19,865 nucleotides of DNA from an uncultured Campylobacter sp. (GTDB taxonomy: Bacteria > Campylobacterota > Campylobacteria > Campylobacterales > Campylobacteraceae): the NCBI GenBank assembly GCA_937990735.1, contig CALKQT010000020.1, positions 1 through 19,865 on the forward strand, given 5' to 3'. Below, in pieces: positions 9,439-17,349 of the stretch. The notes under the pieces were generated by a model that saw only the letters and a program-made list of their open reading frames with translations, was not told where the DNA came from and did no database searches. Numbering within the stretch: position 1 is the stretch's first letter; the number at the start of each line of letters is the position of its first letter. Position numbers and translations under genes: made by a program.

Positions 9439-11514
9439 ATGGCAAGAAAAACCCCTTTACATATGGTTAGAAATATCGGAATTGCCGCTCACATCGACGC
9501 CGGAAAGACGACTACGAGCGAAAGAATTCTATTTTTTACCGGTATGAGCCATAAGATTGGCGAGGTTCACGAGGGCGCCGCTACTATGGACTGGATGGAG
9601 CAAGAGCGCGAGCGCGGCATCACGATCACATCTGCCGCTACCACATGCTTTTGGAATAATCATCAGATAAATTTGATCGACACCCCGGGTCACGTTGATT
9701 TTACGATCGAAGTGGAGCGCTCGATGCGCGTTTTAGATGGTGCGGTAGCAGTATTTTGCTCTGTAGGCGGCGTTCAGCCTCAAAGCGAGACCGTTTGGCG
9801 CCAAGCGAATAAATACCATGTTCCGCGCATCATTTTCGTAAATAAGATGGACCGCGTTGGCGCAAATTTTTATAATGTCGAACAGCAGGTAAAAGATAGG
9901 CTCAAAGCCCATCCTGTTCCGATTCAAATTCCTATCGGCGCTGAGGACGATTTCAAAGGCGTAATCGATCTAGTTACTATGAAAGCGCTCGTTTGGGACG
10001 ATAGCAAGGGTCCTTCAGCTCCTGAGATCGTTGAAATTCCTGCTGAATTACGAGAAAAAGCACAGGAATATCGCGACAAGATGATTGAGGCGGTAGCAGA
10101 GACTGATGAAGCCTTGATGGAGAAGTATTTTAACGGCGAAGAGCTAAGTGTGGAGGAAATCAAAAAAGGCATCAAAAAAGGCTGCTTAAGCCTAAGCTTC
10201 TTTCCTATGCTATGCGGTACCGCATTTAAAAACAAGGGCGTGCAGCCTTTGCTAGATGCGGTCGTAGATTATCTACCTGCGCCTGATGAAGTGCCTGCGA
10301 TTAAGGGTCAGTATGAGGACGGCAGCGAGGTTCACGTAAGCTCTACCGACGAGGGTGAGTTCGCGGGTCTTGGATTTAAGATTATGACCGATCCTTTCGT
10401 AGGTCAGCTTACCTTCGTGCGCGTATATCGCGGTGTTTTGGAAAGCGGCAGCTACGTCGTAAATACCGGCAAAGGCAAAAAAGAGCGCATCGGACGCTTG
10501 CTAAGAATGCACTCGAATAAACGCGAAGAGATCAAAGAGCTTTATGCGGGCGAGATAGGCGCCGTCGTGGGTCTGAAAGATACCCTTACGGGCGATACTC
10601 TAGCTAGCGAAAAAGATAAAGTAATTTTAGAGCGTATGGAATTTCCCGATCCCGTTATCAGCGTAGCGGTAGAGCCTAAAACCAAAGCCGATCAAGAAAA
10701 AATGGGTATCGCGCTTCAAAAATTGGCGCAAGAAGATCCAAGCTTTAGGGTCGCGACCGACGAGGAGAGCGGACAGACGATCATTTCGGGAATGGGCGAA
10801 TTGCACCTTGAGATCATCGTAGATAGAATGCTTAGAGAATTTAAAGTAGAGGCCGAGGTCGGACAGCCGCAGGTCGCATATCGCGAGACTATCCGCAAAA
10901 AGGTCGAGCAGGAGTACAAATACGCCAAGCAGTCGGGCGGTCGCGGTCAATACGGTCACGTATTTTTGCGCCTAGAGCCTTTGGAGCCTGGCACCGGATA
11001 TGAGTTCGTAAACGATATCAAAGGCGGCGCGATTCCGAAAGAATACATCCCCGCAGTCGATAAGGGCTGCCAAGAGGCTATGCAAAACGGCGTTTTAGCG
11101 GGCTATCCGGTCGAGGACGTGCGCGTAACTGTCTATGACGGAAGCTACCACGAAGTCGATAGCTCCGAAATGGCATTCAAACTCGCCGCTTCTATGGGCT
11201 TCAAAGAGGGCGCTAGAAAAGCGGGTGCCGTGATCTTGGAGCCTATGATGAAGGTCGAGGTAGAAACCCCTGAGGAGTATATGGGCGACGTCATCGGCGA
11301 TCTAAACAAGCGCCGCGGACAGGTCAATAACATGAGCGAGCGCGGCGGCAATAAGATCATCGATGCATTTTGTCCGCTTTCGGAGATGTTCGGTTACTCG
11401 ACCGATCTGCGCTCTCAGACGCAGGGTCGCGCGACCTATTCGATGGAATTTGATCACTACGACGAGGTTCCTAAGAACGTCGGCGAAGAGATCATTAAAA
11501 AGCGCAACGGCTAA
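9439..11514 (+). CDS. fusA: Translation elongation factor G
   Basis: Translocation GTPase, 691 residues, normal length. GTP-binding motifs: G1 AHIDAGKTT (residues 17-25), the switch I region ending RGITITSAAT (59-68), G3 DTPGH (81-85) and G4 NKMD (135-138). Later domains show GELHLEIIVDRM and the domain IV stretch SGGRGQYGHV. A very strong AGGAGG begins right at the rpsG stop (TAGGAGGGCGTCATG), so expression is coupled to rpsG. A single copy with no defects. Confidence 0.99.
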   Translation: MARKTPLHMVRNIGIAAHIDAGKTTTSERILFFTGMSHKIGEVHEGAATMDWMEQERERGITITSAATTCFWNNHQINLIDTPGHVDFTIEVERSMRVLDGAVAVFCSVGGVQPQSETVWRQANKYHVPRIIFVNKMDRVGANFYNVEQQVKDRLKAHPVPIQIPIGAEDDFKGVIDLVTMKALVWDDSKGPSAPEIVEIPAELREKAQEYRDKMIEAVAETDEALMEKYFNGEELSVEEIKKGIKKGCLSLSFFPMLCGTAFKNKGVQPLLDAVVDYLPAPDEVPAIKGQYEDGSEVHVSSTDEGEFAGLGFKIMTDPFVGQLTFVRVYRGVLESGSYVVNTGKGKKERIGRLLRMHSNKREEIKELYAGEIGAVVGLKDTLTGDTLASEKDKVILERMEFPDPVISVAVEPKTKADQEKMGIALQKLAQEDPSFRVATDEESGQTIISGMGELHLEIIVDRMLREFKVEAEVGQPQVAYRETIRKKVEQEYKYAKQSGGRGQYGHVFLRLEPLEPGTGYEFVNDIKGGAIPKEYIPAVDKGCQEAMQNGVLAGYPVEDVRVTVYDGSYHEVDSSEMAFKLAASMGFKEGARKAGAVILEPMMKVEVETPEEYMGDVIGDLNKRRGQVNNMSERGGNKIIDAFCPLSEMFGYSTDLRSQTQGRATYSMEFDHYDEVPKNVGEEIIKKRNG

Positions 11515-11522
11515 GTTTAACG

Positions 11523-11571
11523 AGCGCTAGGGTGCGGCGATAGCTTTATCGTCAATCCCCGGCGCTTCTTT
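11523..11571 (+). terminator. Likely terminator of the str operon
   Basis: AGCGCTAGGG (11523-11532) pairs with CCCCGGCGCT (11557-11566) with one G-U and one mismatch. Nested inside, CGATA (11538-11542) pairs with TATCG (11547-11551) around a GCTT loop. TCTTT follows. It begins 8 nt after the fusA stop. The U-tract is short, so this is a probable rather than certain intrinsic terminator. Confidence 0.55.
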
Positions 11572-12105
11572 GAATTTTAAAACGGTGTTTAAATTTAACC
11601 TGCTTTACAAGCCAAAATTTTAACTCACACTCTAGCTTCAAATAAAATTTCAACCCATAAGTTTAACTCTTGCCGATCGTAAATTTAGATCAAAAAATTT
11701 CAATTAAATTTAAAAATTTAAAGCCGTAGCTTAAAGTATGTCCAGGACGTCGCGCCTATCGTTTTACTAGAGATTTATTCATTCGCAGATAAAGCGCGTG
11801 CGGCGCTATCGCGCTTTGATTTTCATTCACGGACAAAATCGCCGCAAGCGGGATCGCACAAACGGGGCGAAATTTTACCTTCGGCGCGGCCTTAAGGCAG
11901 AACGTAACTATCATAGACTTATATCAGATCACGACCATCAGTGCTTTATGCTAAGTCGCGGTATTCTCGGGGCACTTTAATTGCGCCACCGCTTTGTGCC
12001 GTAAAATTTCATCTTAGCGTAGCGATCTACGCGCCGCTCATATCGGCCGAGCCGACGCCCAAGCTCGCTTGTTTTCGGATTTAGCAGGTGTTTGCTTTCG
12101 CGGGC
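11572..12105. other. Noncoding spacer between fusA and tpx, with hairpins
   Basis: No convincing gene on either strand. Visible structure: an 8-bp perfect stem AAAGCGCG / CGCGCTTT (11791-11798 with 11810-11817) followed by GATTTT, which could act as a bidirectional terminator; GCGTAG-CGAT-CTACGC (12017-12032); and TCGGC-CGA-GCCGA (12043-12055). The first 150 nt are rich in AAATTT palindromes. Confidence 0.5.
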
Positions 12106-12111
12106 TATAAT
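12106..12111 (+). promoter_or_regulatory. -10 box (TATAAT) of tpx
   Basis: A perfect TATAAT 36 nt upstream of the tpx ATG, preceded by a T-rich stretch without a clear -35. The RBS AAGG sits at 12138-12141. Confidence 0.65.
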
Positions 12112-12147
12112 GCGCCCGTTTTAAATATTTCAAAATAAAGGAAAATT

Positions 12148-12678
12148 ATGCAACAAACCAAATTGCAAGGCGTAAGCGTTAGCCTTTCGGGCAGCGAGCT
12201 TAAGCTGGGAGATAAGGCGCCCGAGATCAGCCTAGTCGCGGCCGATCTTAGCGAGGTCAAAGTCGGCGGCGGCACGGGCAAGGCGCAGGTCATCATCGCC
12301 GTGCCGTCCCTGGATACGGACGTGTGCGCGACCGAGACGCGCAAATTTAACGAGCGCGCCGCGAGTATAAAAAATACCGAGGTTTTCGTGGTCTCGATGG
12401 ACCTGCCGTTTGCCGCGGGCAGATTTTGTTTGACCGAGGGGATCAAAAATTTACGCGCCCTAAGCGATTTTCGCGATAAGGAGTTTGCGCGCGCATACGG
12501 CGTGCTGATCGCGGACGGCGCGCTTACAGGGCTAACGTGCCGCGCGGTTTTCGTCGTGGACACCGCGGGCAAGATCGCTTACAAGCAGATCACGGACGAC
12601 ATCGTAGATGAGCCCGATTACGACGCGGCGCTGAATGCGGCGGCGTTTGCGAGCGGAAGTGCTGCGACGCAGGGCTGA
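12148..12678 (+). CDS. tpx: Thiol peroxidase (atypical 2-Cys peroxiredoxin)
   Basis: Reduces hydrogen and lipid peroxides with electrons from thioredoxin. Length is 176 residues (family about 165-175). The peroxidatic cysteine is Cys60 in VPSLDTDVCATET and the resolving cysteine is Cys94 in GRFCLTEG, matching Cys61 and Cys95 of E. coli Tpx. The substrate-pocket PSLDT and Arg of the family are present. The alanine-rich C-terminal tail extends a few residues past the usual end. It has its own promoter and is monocistronic. Enzymes of this family in Campylobacter are known oxidative-stress proteins. Confidence 0.96.
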   Translation: MQQTKLQGVSVSLSGSELKLGDKAPEISLVAADLSEVKVGGGTGKAQVIIAVPSLDTDVCATETRKFNERAASIKNTEVFVVSMDLPFAAGRFCLTEGIKNLRALSDFRDKEFARAYGVLIADGALTGLTCRAVFVVDTAGKIAYKQITDDIVDEPDYDAALNAAAFASGSAATQG

Positions 12679-12690
12679 TGCAATTTCTAG

Positions 12691-12763
12691 GTCTGCGGCG
12701 CAGACGTTCGCTCGCTTAAATTTAGCGGGCTTAAAATACGCGGACGGGCGCCTTGCTCGCCCG
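12691..12763 (+). terminator. Hairpins downstream of tpx, possible terminator
   Basis: Two stems follow the tpx stop: GTCTGC-GGC-GCAGAC (12691-12705) and CGGGCG-CCTTGCT-CGCCCG (12745-12763). The second is followed by CAACTTT. Neither has a strong U-run, so intrinsic termination is plausible but unproven. Confidence 0.4.
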
Positions 12764-13013
12764 CAACTTTAAATTCTAAAATTCCGTGGCGTCCTGAAAT
12801 TTAGCAGGCCGCGGCTGAATTTTGGCGGATCTGCGCCCGTGATCCGCTTTGTGTAGTTTGCAACAGAATTTTAAAATTCTATCCCCAAGCAATTTATAAA
12901 TTTATCTCACATTCGGTATGCTTTTCGATCCGTCGGCAAATATTTTGGATTTAGAAAAAACAGCGCGCGATCGAGGTTAAATTTTAGCGCAAAAATACAG
13001 GCGGCAGTATCGC

Positions 13014-13121
13014 CGCTAGGCTAGACGAGGCGCAGATGAAATGCGGATGAAATTTGCGATGGGAGCATATATGCAATACGTTACTGAGCAAATTTTAGAC
13101 ACAACGACGTATAGCAAAGCG
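13014..13121 (+). repeat. Structured repeat element, copy A
   Basis: An imperfect long hairpin. The closing stem runs CGCT-AG-GCTAGACG (13014-13027) with CGTATAGC-AA-AGCG (13108-13121), with a G-A mismatch (13024/13111) and a 2x2 internal loop. Then comes an AGGCG...ATGA linker, a second stem AAATTTGC (13050-13057) with GCAAATTT (13088-13095), an internal loop GATGGGAG / TTACTGA, and an inner stem CATAT / ATACG (13066-13080). The same architecture with different stem sequences occurs in copy B 15 nt away. Strand is inferred from the G-A mismatch and could be reversed. No known RNA family recognised. Confidence 0.75.
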
Positions 13122-13136
13122 AGACAACGCACGCTA

Positions 13137-13235
13137 TTTTTCTTTAGACGAGGCGGAAATGAGCCGAATGAAGGAGCGTATATTATAATACGTGACTGAA
13201 ATTCGGCGAAATTTCTAACGACGTATAAAGGAAAA
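13137..13235 (+). repeat. Structured repeat element, copy B
   Basis: The closing stem TTTTTCTTTAGACG (13137-13150) pairs with CGTATAAAGGAAAAA (13222-13235) over 13 of 14 positions, with the same single G-A mismatch (13147/13225) as copy A. The AGGCG..ATGA linker is conserved. The second stem is GCCGAAT (13163-13169) with ATTCGGC (13201-13207); the internal loop is GAAGGAG / TGACTGAA; the inner stem CGTAT-ATTATA-ATACG is at 13177-13192. AACGA precedes the right closing strand in both copies. It ends 10 nt before the stop of the minus-strand DUF4272 gene. Stems differ from copy A while pairing is kept. Confidence 0.78.
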
Positions 13236-13245
13236 AGAGGGACCG

Positions 13246-13986
13246 CTAAGTATTCAAGTCCGGATAATCCCACGCATTATATTCATCCGTCAGATTATCA
13301 TTCTCCGCTCCCTTGCAGCACAGCCACTCTAGCCCGCCGCGCCTCTCCATCACGACCTCTTCATCAAGCCCCGCGCAGTCTGAACCATGCACGCGGGCAT
13401 TTACGCACGCCCAGTGGTAGCGGTAGACGAGATCGAGCGCCTGTAAAATTTCATCCGTATCGCGCAGCTTCACGCGCGCCGAAAAATCGCCGCCAAAGGT
13501 GTCCATCACAAAGGCGCAATCGCAGATCTCGCTCGGAAAGCTAAGCTCATCCACGAGCCCCATCGCCCACATCAGCGCCCACAGCGACTCGTATTTCCAG
13601 CCCATATTCACGGCCTCGTCGCGGCTCGCCTCGCCCTGCACGACGCGGCGCTCCATGCGCGTGAGCTTGTCTATGCAGCCGTAGCGGTTATCTAGAAAGC
13701 CCTGCGCGCCCTGCTTATCCTCGTCTGCGAGCTTGCCCTCGTCTCTGATCGAACAGGCGCACATTATCGCCGCATACGAGCAGATCGCGCGGGCGATGAC
13801 CTCGTCTTTTTCGCGCGGAGTGATCTCGCTCGTCTCGTATCGCAGCGGCAGATGGTCAATGTACGGCACGCCCTGGGATTTTAAAATTTCGATGCTTATA
13901 TCCTTGCGCTCCTGCGCGGTCTTGCCGATCTTCGCGGCGTTTGCGCTATTTTTGCCGCCTTTTTTGAAAAAATCTGAAAATGCCAT
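13246..13986 (-). CDS. DUF4272 domain protein
   Basis: 246 residues. After a short Lys/Gly-rich N-terminus, the body fits the DUF4272 pattern: a helix RKDISIEILKSQGVPYIDHLP, then ITPREKDEVIARAICSYA, the hallmark NMGWKYESLWALMWAMGLVDEL (about residues 127-148) and FPSEICDC. It has no signal peptide or membrane segment, so it is probably cytosolic. The biochemical role of the domain is not established. AAGGAG precedes the ATG, supporting the start. It stands alone on the minus strand, and its 3' end abuts the tandem structured repeats. Confidence 0.7.
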   Translation of the reverse strand: MAFSDFFKKGGKNSANAAKIGKTAQERKDISIEILKSQGVPYIDHLPLRYETSEITPREKDEVIARAICSYAAIMCACSIRDEGKLADEDKQGAQGFLDNRYGCIDKLTRMERRVVQGEASRDEAVNMGWKYESLWALMWAMGLVDELSFPSEICDCAFVMDTFGGDFSARVKLRDTDEILQALDLVYRYHWACVNARVHGSDCAGLDEEVVMERRGGLEWLCCKGAENDNLTDEYNAWDYPDLNT

Positions 13987-14403
13987 GAGCTCTCCTTAAA
14001 ATTTTAAACGTATTTTAAAACAATCGCGCAAAATTTCAGCTTACGGCGACGACGCGGATTTTTAAATTTAAGTTCAAACCGAGCTTTGCAAATCGGACGG
14101 AAATTTTACGCTGCGCTACGAATTTATGCGACGCCGCGCAGGCTCGTCCGTGCCCGTAATGAAACCTAATGTGGCGTCTGAGTGGATACGTTCATAGTGG
14201 CTAAACGCTTAAATTTGCAGGCGTTTTAAATTTATAACCCTTTGCGAGCCGTCTGCGGCAAGCGGCGCAAACTAGCGGCGGCGAAGGCGGCTTTGAGATC
14301 GTGCGGCTTACGATGCGGCGGAGTGATTTTTGCTTATATGGACGCCCTTGTGCGAGCGATGCCGCCTTTTCTTGCATAATCAAGCCGTTTAAACGGGAAA
14401 TGA
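13987..14403. other. Noncoding spacer
   Basis: GC-rich and AT-rich patches alternate. A 60-codon minus-strand frame (14201-14383) has Arg/Pro-rich composition, no homology I recognise and no RBS of note, so I do not call it. Nothing else is supported. Confidence 0.5.
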
Positions 14404-14999
14404 TTAAATTCTAAAAGCGCGCGTGATTTGAATGTAGTGTTTTTTTGCGTAAGCGCCGCTTTTTGCTCGCGCTATCGATGCCGCCCGTTTACGGCGTCGT
14501 ATATTCGGCAGTTTGTCGTTGTTTGGATCAAATTTTAAAATTTTACCGTCCGCGTAGCGCTTCGCGTAAAAATAATCTTTGTAAAAATAAGCGCTGCAGC
14601 TAAGCCCGCGACCGATCGCTTCGTCGTTTTGAGTTTATCTTTGATCGCGGAGAAAATTTTCCCAAGTAGCTGCGCCCGGATTTTTTGCGACGAGCCGCAG
14701 TGTGATCATCTCTATAGCTTCTTGCGTTTCTGCTCGTCCGTGCCTTCGATGATGCTTTGATGCATATCGTCGTAAAATATCCTTACGGGCGATTAGGGCT
14801 CTTGCGGCGATTCCAGCGAGATAAAAAATTTTAAACTTTGCCTTAGATCGGTTAAGTTTCGGAGGTCATTCGAACCGGTTTTGGCGGCGCCATAGGTGCT
14901 TCTTTTTTGCAAATATACCGTCCCGCCGCAGCCGGCAAGGATGTCCGCGATATACGGAATAAAATCACCGAGCGGCATAAGAAGGTGGACGCGGGGCAT
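14404..14999 (-). pseudogene. Decayed gene, possibly a lipoprotein
   Basis: Conceptual minus-strand translation gives protein-like sequence broken by lesions. From 14999 it reads through ILAGCGGTVYLQ to a TAA at 14793-14795, continues in the same frame with SPVRIFYDDMHQSIIEGTDE, then shifts frame near 14715-14735 into EAIEMITLRLVAKNPGAATW. It meets another TAA at 14635-14637, then continues with SCSAYFYKDYFYAKRYADGK and ends at a TAA at 14404-14406. That makes at least two nonsense codons and one frameshift over about 195 codons. LAGC resembles a lipobox, which would suggest an exported lipoprotein whose signal has degraded; this is inference. A short minus-strand frame just upstream (15011-15088) may be more of the N-terminus. 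I do not recognise the family. Confidence 0.65.
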
Positions 15000-15121
15000 T
15001 TATCTGCGTTTTAAATTTTACTTTTTATGGCCTCGGCGATCGTGCGCCGCTTTAAATCGATGCTTATCTTTTGACCGCGCGTCCGCATAAGCAAAGCGCA
15101 CTTTGCTGCGTAAATTTAAAA

Positions 15122-15149
15122 GCGGCGCACGTATTTAGCCGAGCGCCGC
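15122..15149 (-). terminator. Intrinsic terminator of the peptidase E gene
   Basis: GCGGCGC (15122-15128) and GCGCCGC (15143-15149) form a perfect 7-bp GC stem with a 14-nt loop. Read on the minus strand it is followed by TTTTAAATTT. It lies 80 nt past the peptidase stop. Confidence 0.65.
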
Positions 15150-15229
15150 AATTAAAATTTAACTGATTCGCGCACTCAAACGAGCGGTGCCATAGGGCGC
15201 ACCTCTTGGTTAAATTTAAGCGGGTGCGA

Positions 15230-16063
15230 TCAATACTTAAACGAGCTACCCGGCTCGATCAACTTAACCTTTTGCTTATAGTTCATCTTAAGCACCGCAG
15301 CAGGCCCGAGCACGGTCGCCTTTTCGCCCTCAAGCCAAAACGCCGTACCCTCCGGCATCGCATAAACCGTCGATTTTTGATTAGCGATCAAAAATTCCTC
15401 TAGCCTCTCCTCTCTACTCTCGCCGTTGTGCCCCGCAGGCTTGCCCGAGATGAAGTGCGGATTGATCTGGTGCGGGAAGATATTGAAGGTATTAAACGAC
15501 TCAGGCTCGATGATCGGCATATCGTTCGTCGTCATCATCGTAGCGCCCGCGACGTTCGAGCCCGCGCTCCAGCCGATATACGGCGTGCCGTCCTCGACCA
15601 TTTTGCTGATTAGGGCGATGAGCTCGTTTTCGTACATATCGTGCACGAGCTTGAAGGTGTTGCCGCCGCCTACGAATATGCAATCCGCGCTCGCGACTTC
15701 CTTCGCGGCGTTTTTAGCGTGATGGACGCCGACGATATTTAAGCTTAAACTCGCAAGCGCCTCTTTGACGCGCTTTTCATATTCGTCGTAGCTCCTACGA
15801 AGGCTTGCGTAAGGGATGAAAACGATCTTTTTGCCCGCGAGGTTATTCTCCTGCGCAAATTTGCCGATCCACGACACTGCGTGCGATAGATACTTCGTGT
15901 CTTTGTAGCCCGAGCTTGAGAGCAGCAGCGCTCTTTGCTTGCTATGATCGCGCTTTGAGAGTTTAAACGCCTTTTCGCTCGCAGCCAGTTCGCTCGTACC
16001 GAGCATCGCAGCGCCCGCCGCCAAAGCGGCTACCTTTAATAGGTCTCGTCTTTGATTTTGCAT
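15230..16063 (-). CDS. pepE: Peptidase E (S51 family) with Tat signal
   Basis: Serine dipeptidase of family S51, whose characterised members cleave Asp-X dipeptides. It has 277 residues, longer than the ~230 of cytosolic PepE because of an N-terminal extension. That extension has twin arginines at residues 5-6 (QRRDLLK), a hydrophobic alanine-rich stretch (11-22) and a likely cleavage region near residues 26-29, i.e. a Tat signal peptide. The catalytic triad fits Salmonella PepE: Ser166 in GWSAGSN, Asp181 in TTND and His203 in INPH. GGGNTF (132-137) is also conserved. AAAGGAG precedes the ATG. Export to the periplasm is inferred and unusual for the family, so a role in peptide scavenging or cyanophycinase-like activity cannot be separated here. 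Confidence 0.85.
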   Translation of the reverse strand: MQNQRRDLLKVAALAAGAAMLGTSELAASEKAFKLSKRDHSKQRALLLSSSGYKDTKYLSHAVSWIGKFAQENNLAGKKIVFIPYASLRRSYDEYEKRVKEALASLSLNIVGVHHAKNAAKEVASADCIFVGGGNTFKLVHDMYENELIALISKMVEDGTPYIGWSAGSNVAGATMMTTNDMPIIEPESFNTFNIFPHQINPHFISGKPAGHNGESREERLEEFLIANQKSTVYAMPEGTAFWLEGEKATVLGPAAVLKMNYKQKVKLIEPGSSFKY

Positions 16064-16319
16064 CTTTTCTCCTTTAAATCAAAGTTGATATCTGTTTTGA
16101 AATTATATTCCTTTACATATAAAGAGGGGCTGAATATACGGTTTAAATTTCGCTTGCGCGCAGGCCTCGGCAAGGCAAAATTTTAAAACTACTAAATTTT
16201 GAAATTTGGCGAGGCGCCACGTCGTAAAATTTAAAAACGCGGCCAAATTTAATGAAATTCATGGCGCCGACACGAGGTTAAATTTAGTGAAATTTCGCCC
16301 AAATTTAAACGCGAAAAAG
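16064..16319. other. Divergent spacer upstream of peptidase E
   Basis: Contains the pepE promoter and many AAATTT palindromes. A 73-codon plus-strand frame starting at 16206 runs into the alkyltransferase region in the wrong frame and is not a separate gene upstream of 16332. Confidence 0.5.
16102..16107 (-). promoter_or_regulatory. -10 box (TATAAT) of the peptidase E gene
   Basis: TATAAT on the minus strand, 38 nt upstream of the pepE ATG, in a locally AT-rich stretch with no evident -35. Confidence 0.55.
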
Positions 16320-16325
16320 TATAAT
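16320..16325 (+). promoter_or_regulatory. -10 box (TATAAT) of the alkyltransferase-like gene
   Basis: A perfect TATAAT whose expected transcription start (about 6 nt downstream) coincides with the ATG at 16332. If real, the mRNA would be leaderless. Confidence 0.5.
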
Positions 16326-16372
16326 CGCGCCATGGTTTTGACGCAAAATTTGATCTATGAAATTTTACCCTT

Positions 16373-16630
16373 GTGGAGGAGATCCCCGCGGGCAGGGTCT
16401 CTAGCTACGGACAGATCGCGCGCCTGATCGGGCTGCCCGCTCACTCGCGGCTCGTGGGGCGCGTGCTCTCGCAAGCAGAGCTCTACGGCGACTACCCGTG
16501 CCACCGCGCCCTTTATCATGAGGGCGCCTTGGCAGCGAGCTTTGCGGCTCAGCGCGAACTGCTAGAGGCCGAAGGCGTGGAATTTAGAGGCGAGCGCGCC
16601 CGTATGAAAAAGCACCGCTGGGAGTGCTAG
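16373..16630 (+). CDS. Alkyltransferase-like (MGMT C-terminal domain) protein, probable 5' frameshift
   Basis: As written, a GTG start gives 85 residues carrying the DNA-binding/active-site domain of O6-alkylguanine transferases: IPAGRVSSYGQIARLIG (helix-turn-helix), the Arg-finger-like SRLVGRVLS, then DYPCHRAL with the alkyl-acceptor-type Cys, and ELLEAEGVEF. Stand-alone domains of this kind are about 100 residues and flag or repair alkylated guanines. The natural N-terminus appears to lie in another frame: ATG at 16332 encodes MVLTQNLIYEILPL, which would join smoothly to VEEIPAG if one base were restored near 16371-16373. No ribosome binding site precedes the GTG. So the gene is either frameshifted (mutation or sequencing indel) or starts late. 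Family assignment is solid; functionality is uncertain. Confidence 0.75.
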   Translation: MEEIPAGRVSSYGQIARLIGLPAHSRLVGRVLSQAELYGDYPCHRALYHEGALAASFAAQRELLEAEGVEFRGERARMKKHRWEC

Positions 16631-17349
16631 GTATAGAATTTTAATCGCCCTATAAGCGGCCTGGCATAGAATTTGCGGATCGTTTGAAGTGCGAAATTTT
16701 AAATTGTCCGCGGCATGGAATTTTAATTTATAAAATTTTATATCCGCGCAGGTTTAAGCGGCGTAACAGCGGCGCCATCGACCGCCAAGAGCCTGCGAGC
16801 TTTATTTGCTTGTAGATGCGGCGCAAATCATCATGCGGAAAAGATAGAATTTTATCTTTTTTGCGTGGCGGTTTAAAACGCTAATTTAAGCGGGCTCCTC
16901 GGCAATCAACCCGCCGTAGTTTTACGAAGCAGATGCGACGCCGCCTATTAGTTTTTTCACTGCAGGCTTTGTTGCGCCCGTTTCGGCGCCGCTTGTAGAT
17001 TTTGGCTATCGTAAATTTTGCAGCGGCCGAACTATCCGTCCTCGGCGCGTTAAAAATTTTAAATCGATGCGGCTTCTGCGGGATGCGTAGAAAAAGGGGC
17101 GAAATTTTAAAATTTACTCAATCCGCTCTATGAGCGCATCGGTGCGGGACGTTTTGCGGTGCGTCGATTTGAGTTTCGGGCGGTGCGCCGTTTGAGCGGC
17201 GTAGCTAGGCTCATTTAGCAATACGGCTCGCAACGCTTATCGTCCTTTTGACGGCAGGCCCCATCTTGCGCAGCTTTGTGCTATCCGGCTAGCTTTTTGG
17301 GCCTTGGGCGCGCTACCGGCCGCTTAAATTGCATTCTTACGGCGCGGTG
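16631..17349. other. Long noncoding spacer
   Basis: No supported gene in ~720 nt. AAAAGATA (16839-16846) pairs with TATCTTTT (16853-16860), followed by two more T, and could be an AT-type terminator for the upstream plus-strand gene. The rest alternates GC-rich pieces with AAATTTTAAAATTT-type palindromes (17103-17116). Confidence 0.5.

Noticed and set aside
11798..11980. 60-codon plus-strand ORF between fusA and tpx
   Set aside because: Arg/His-rich accidental composition, no RBS, no family resemblance, and its start overlaps an 8-bp hairpin.
13014..13235. Integron attC sites or a CRISPR array
   Set aside because: No paired GTTRRRY/RYYYAAC core sites, no integrase, and only two copies with no spacer-repeat periodicity or cas genes.
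13016..13273. 85-codon minus-strand ORF
   Set aside because: It lies over the two structured repeats and overlaps the end of the DUF4272 gene. Its internal similarity is explained by the DNA repeat, not by a protein.
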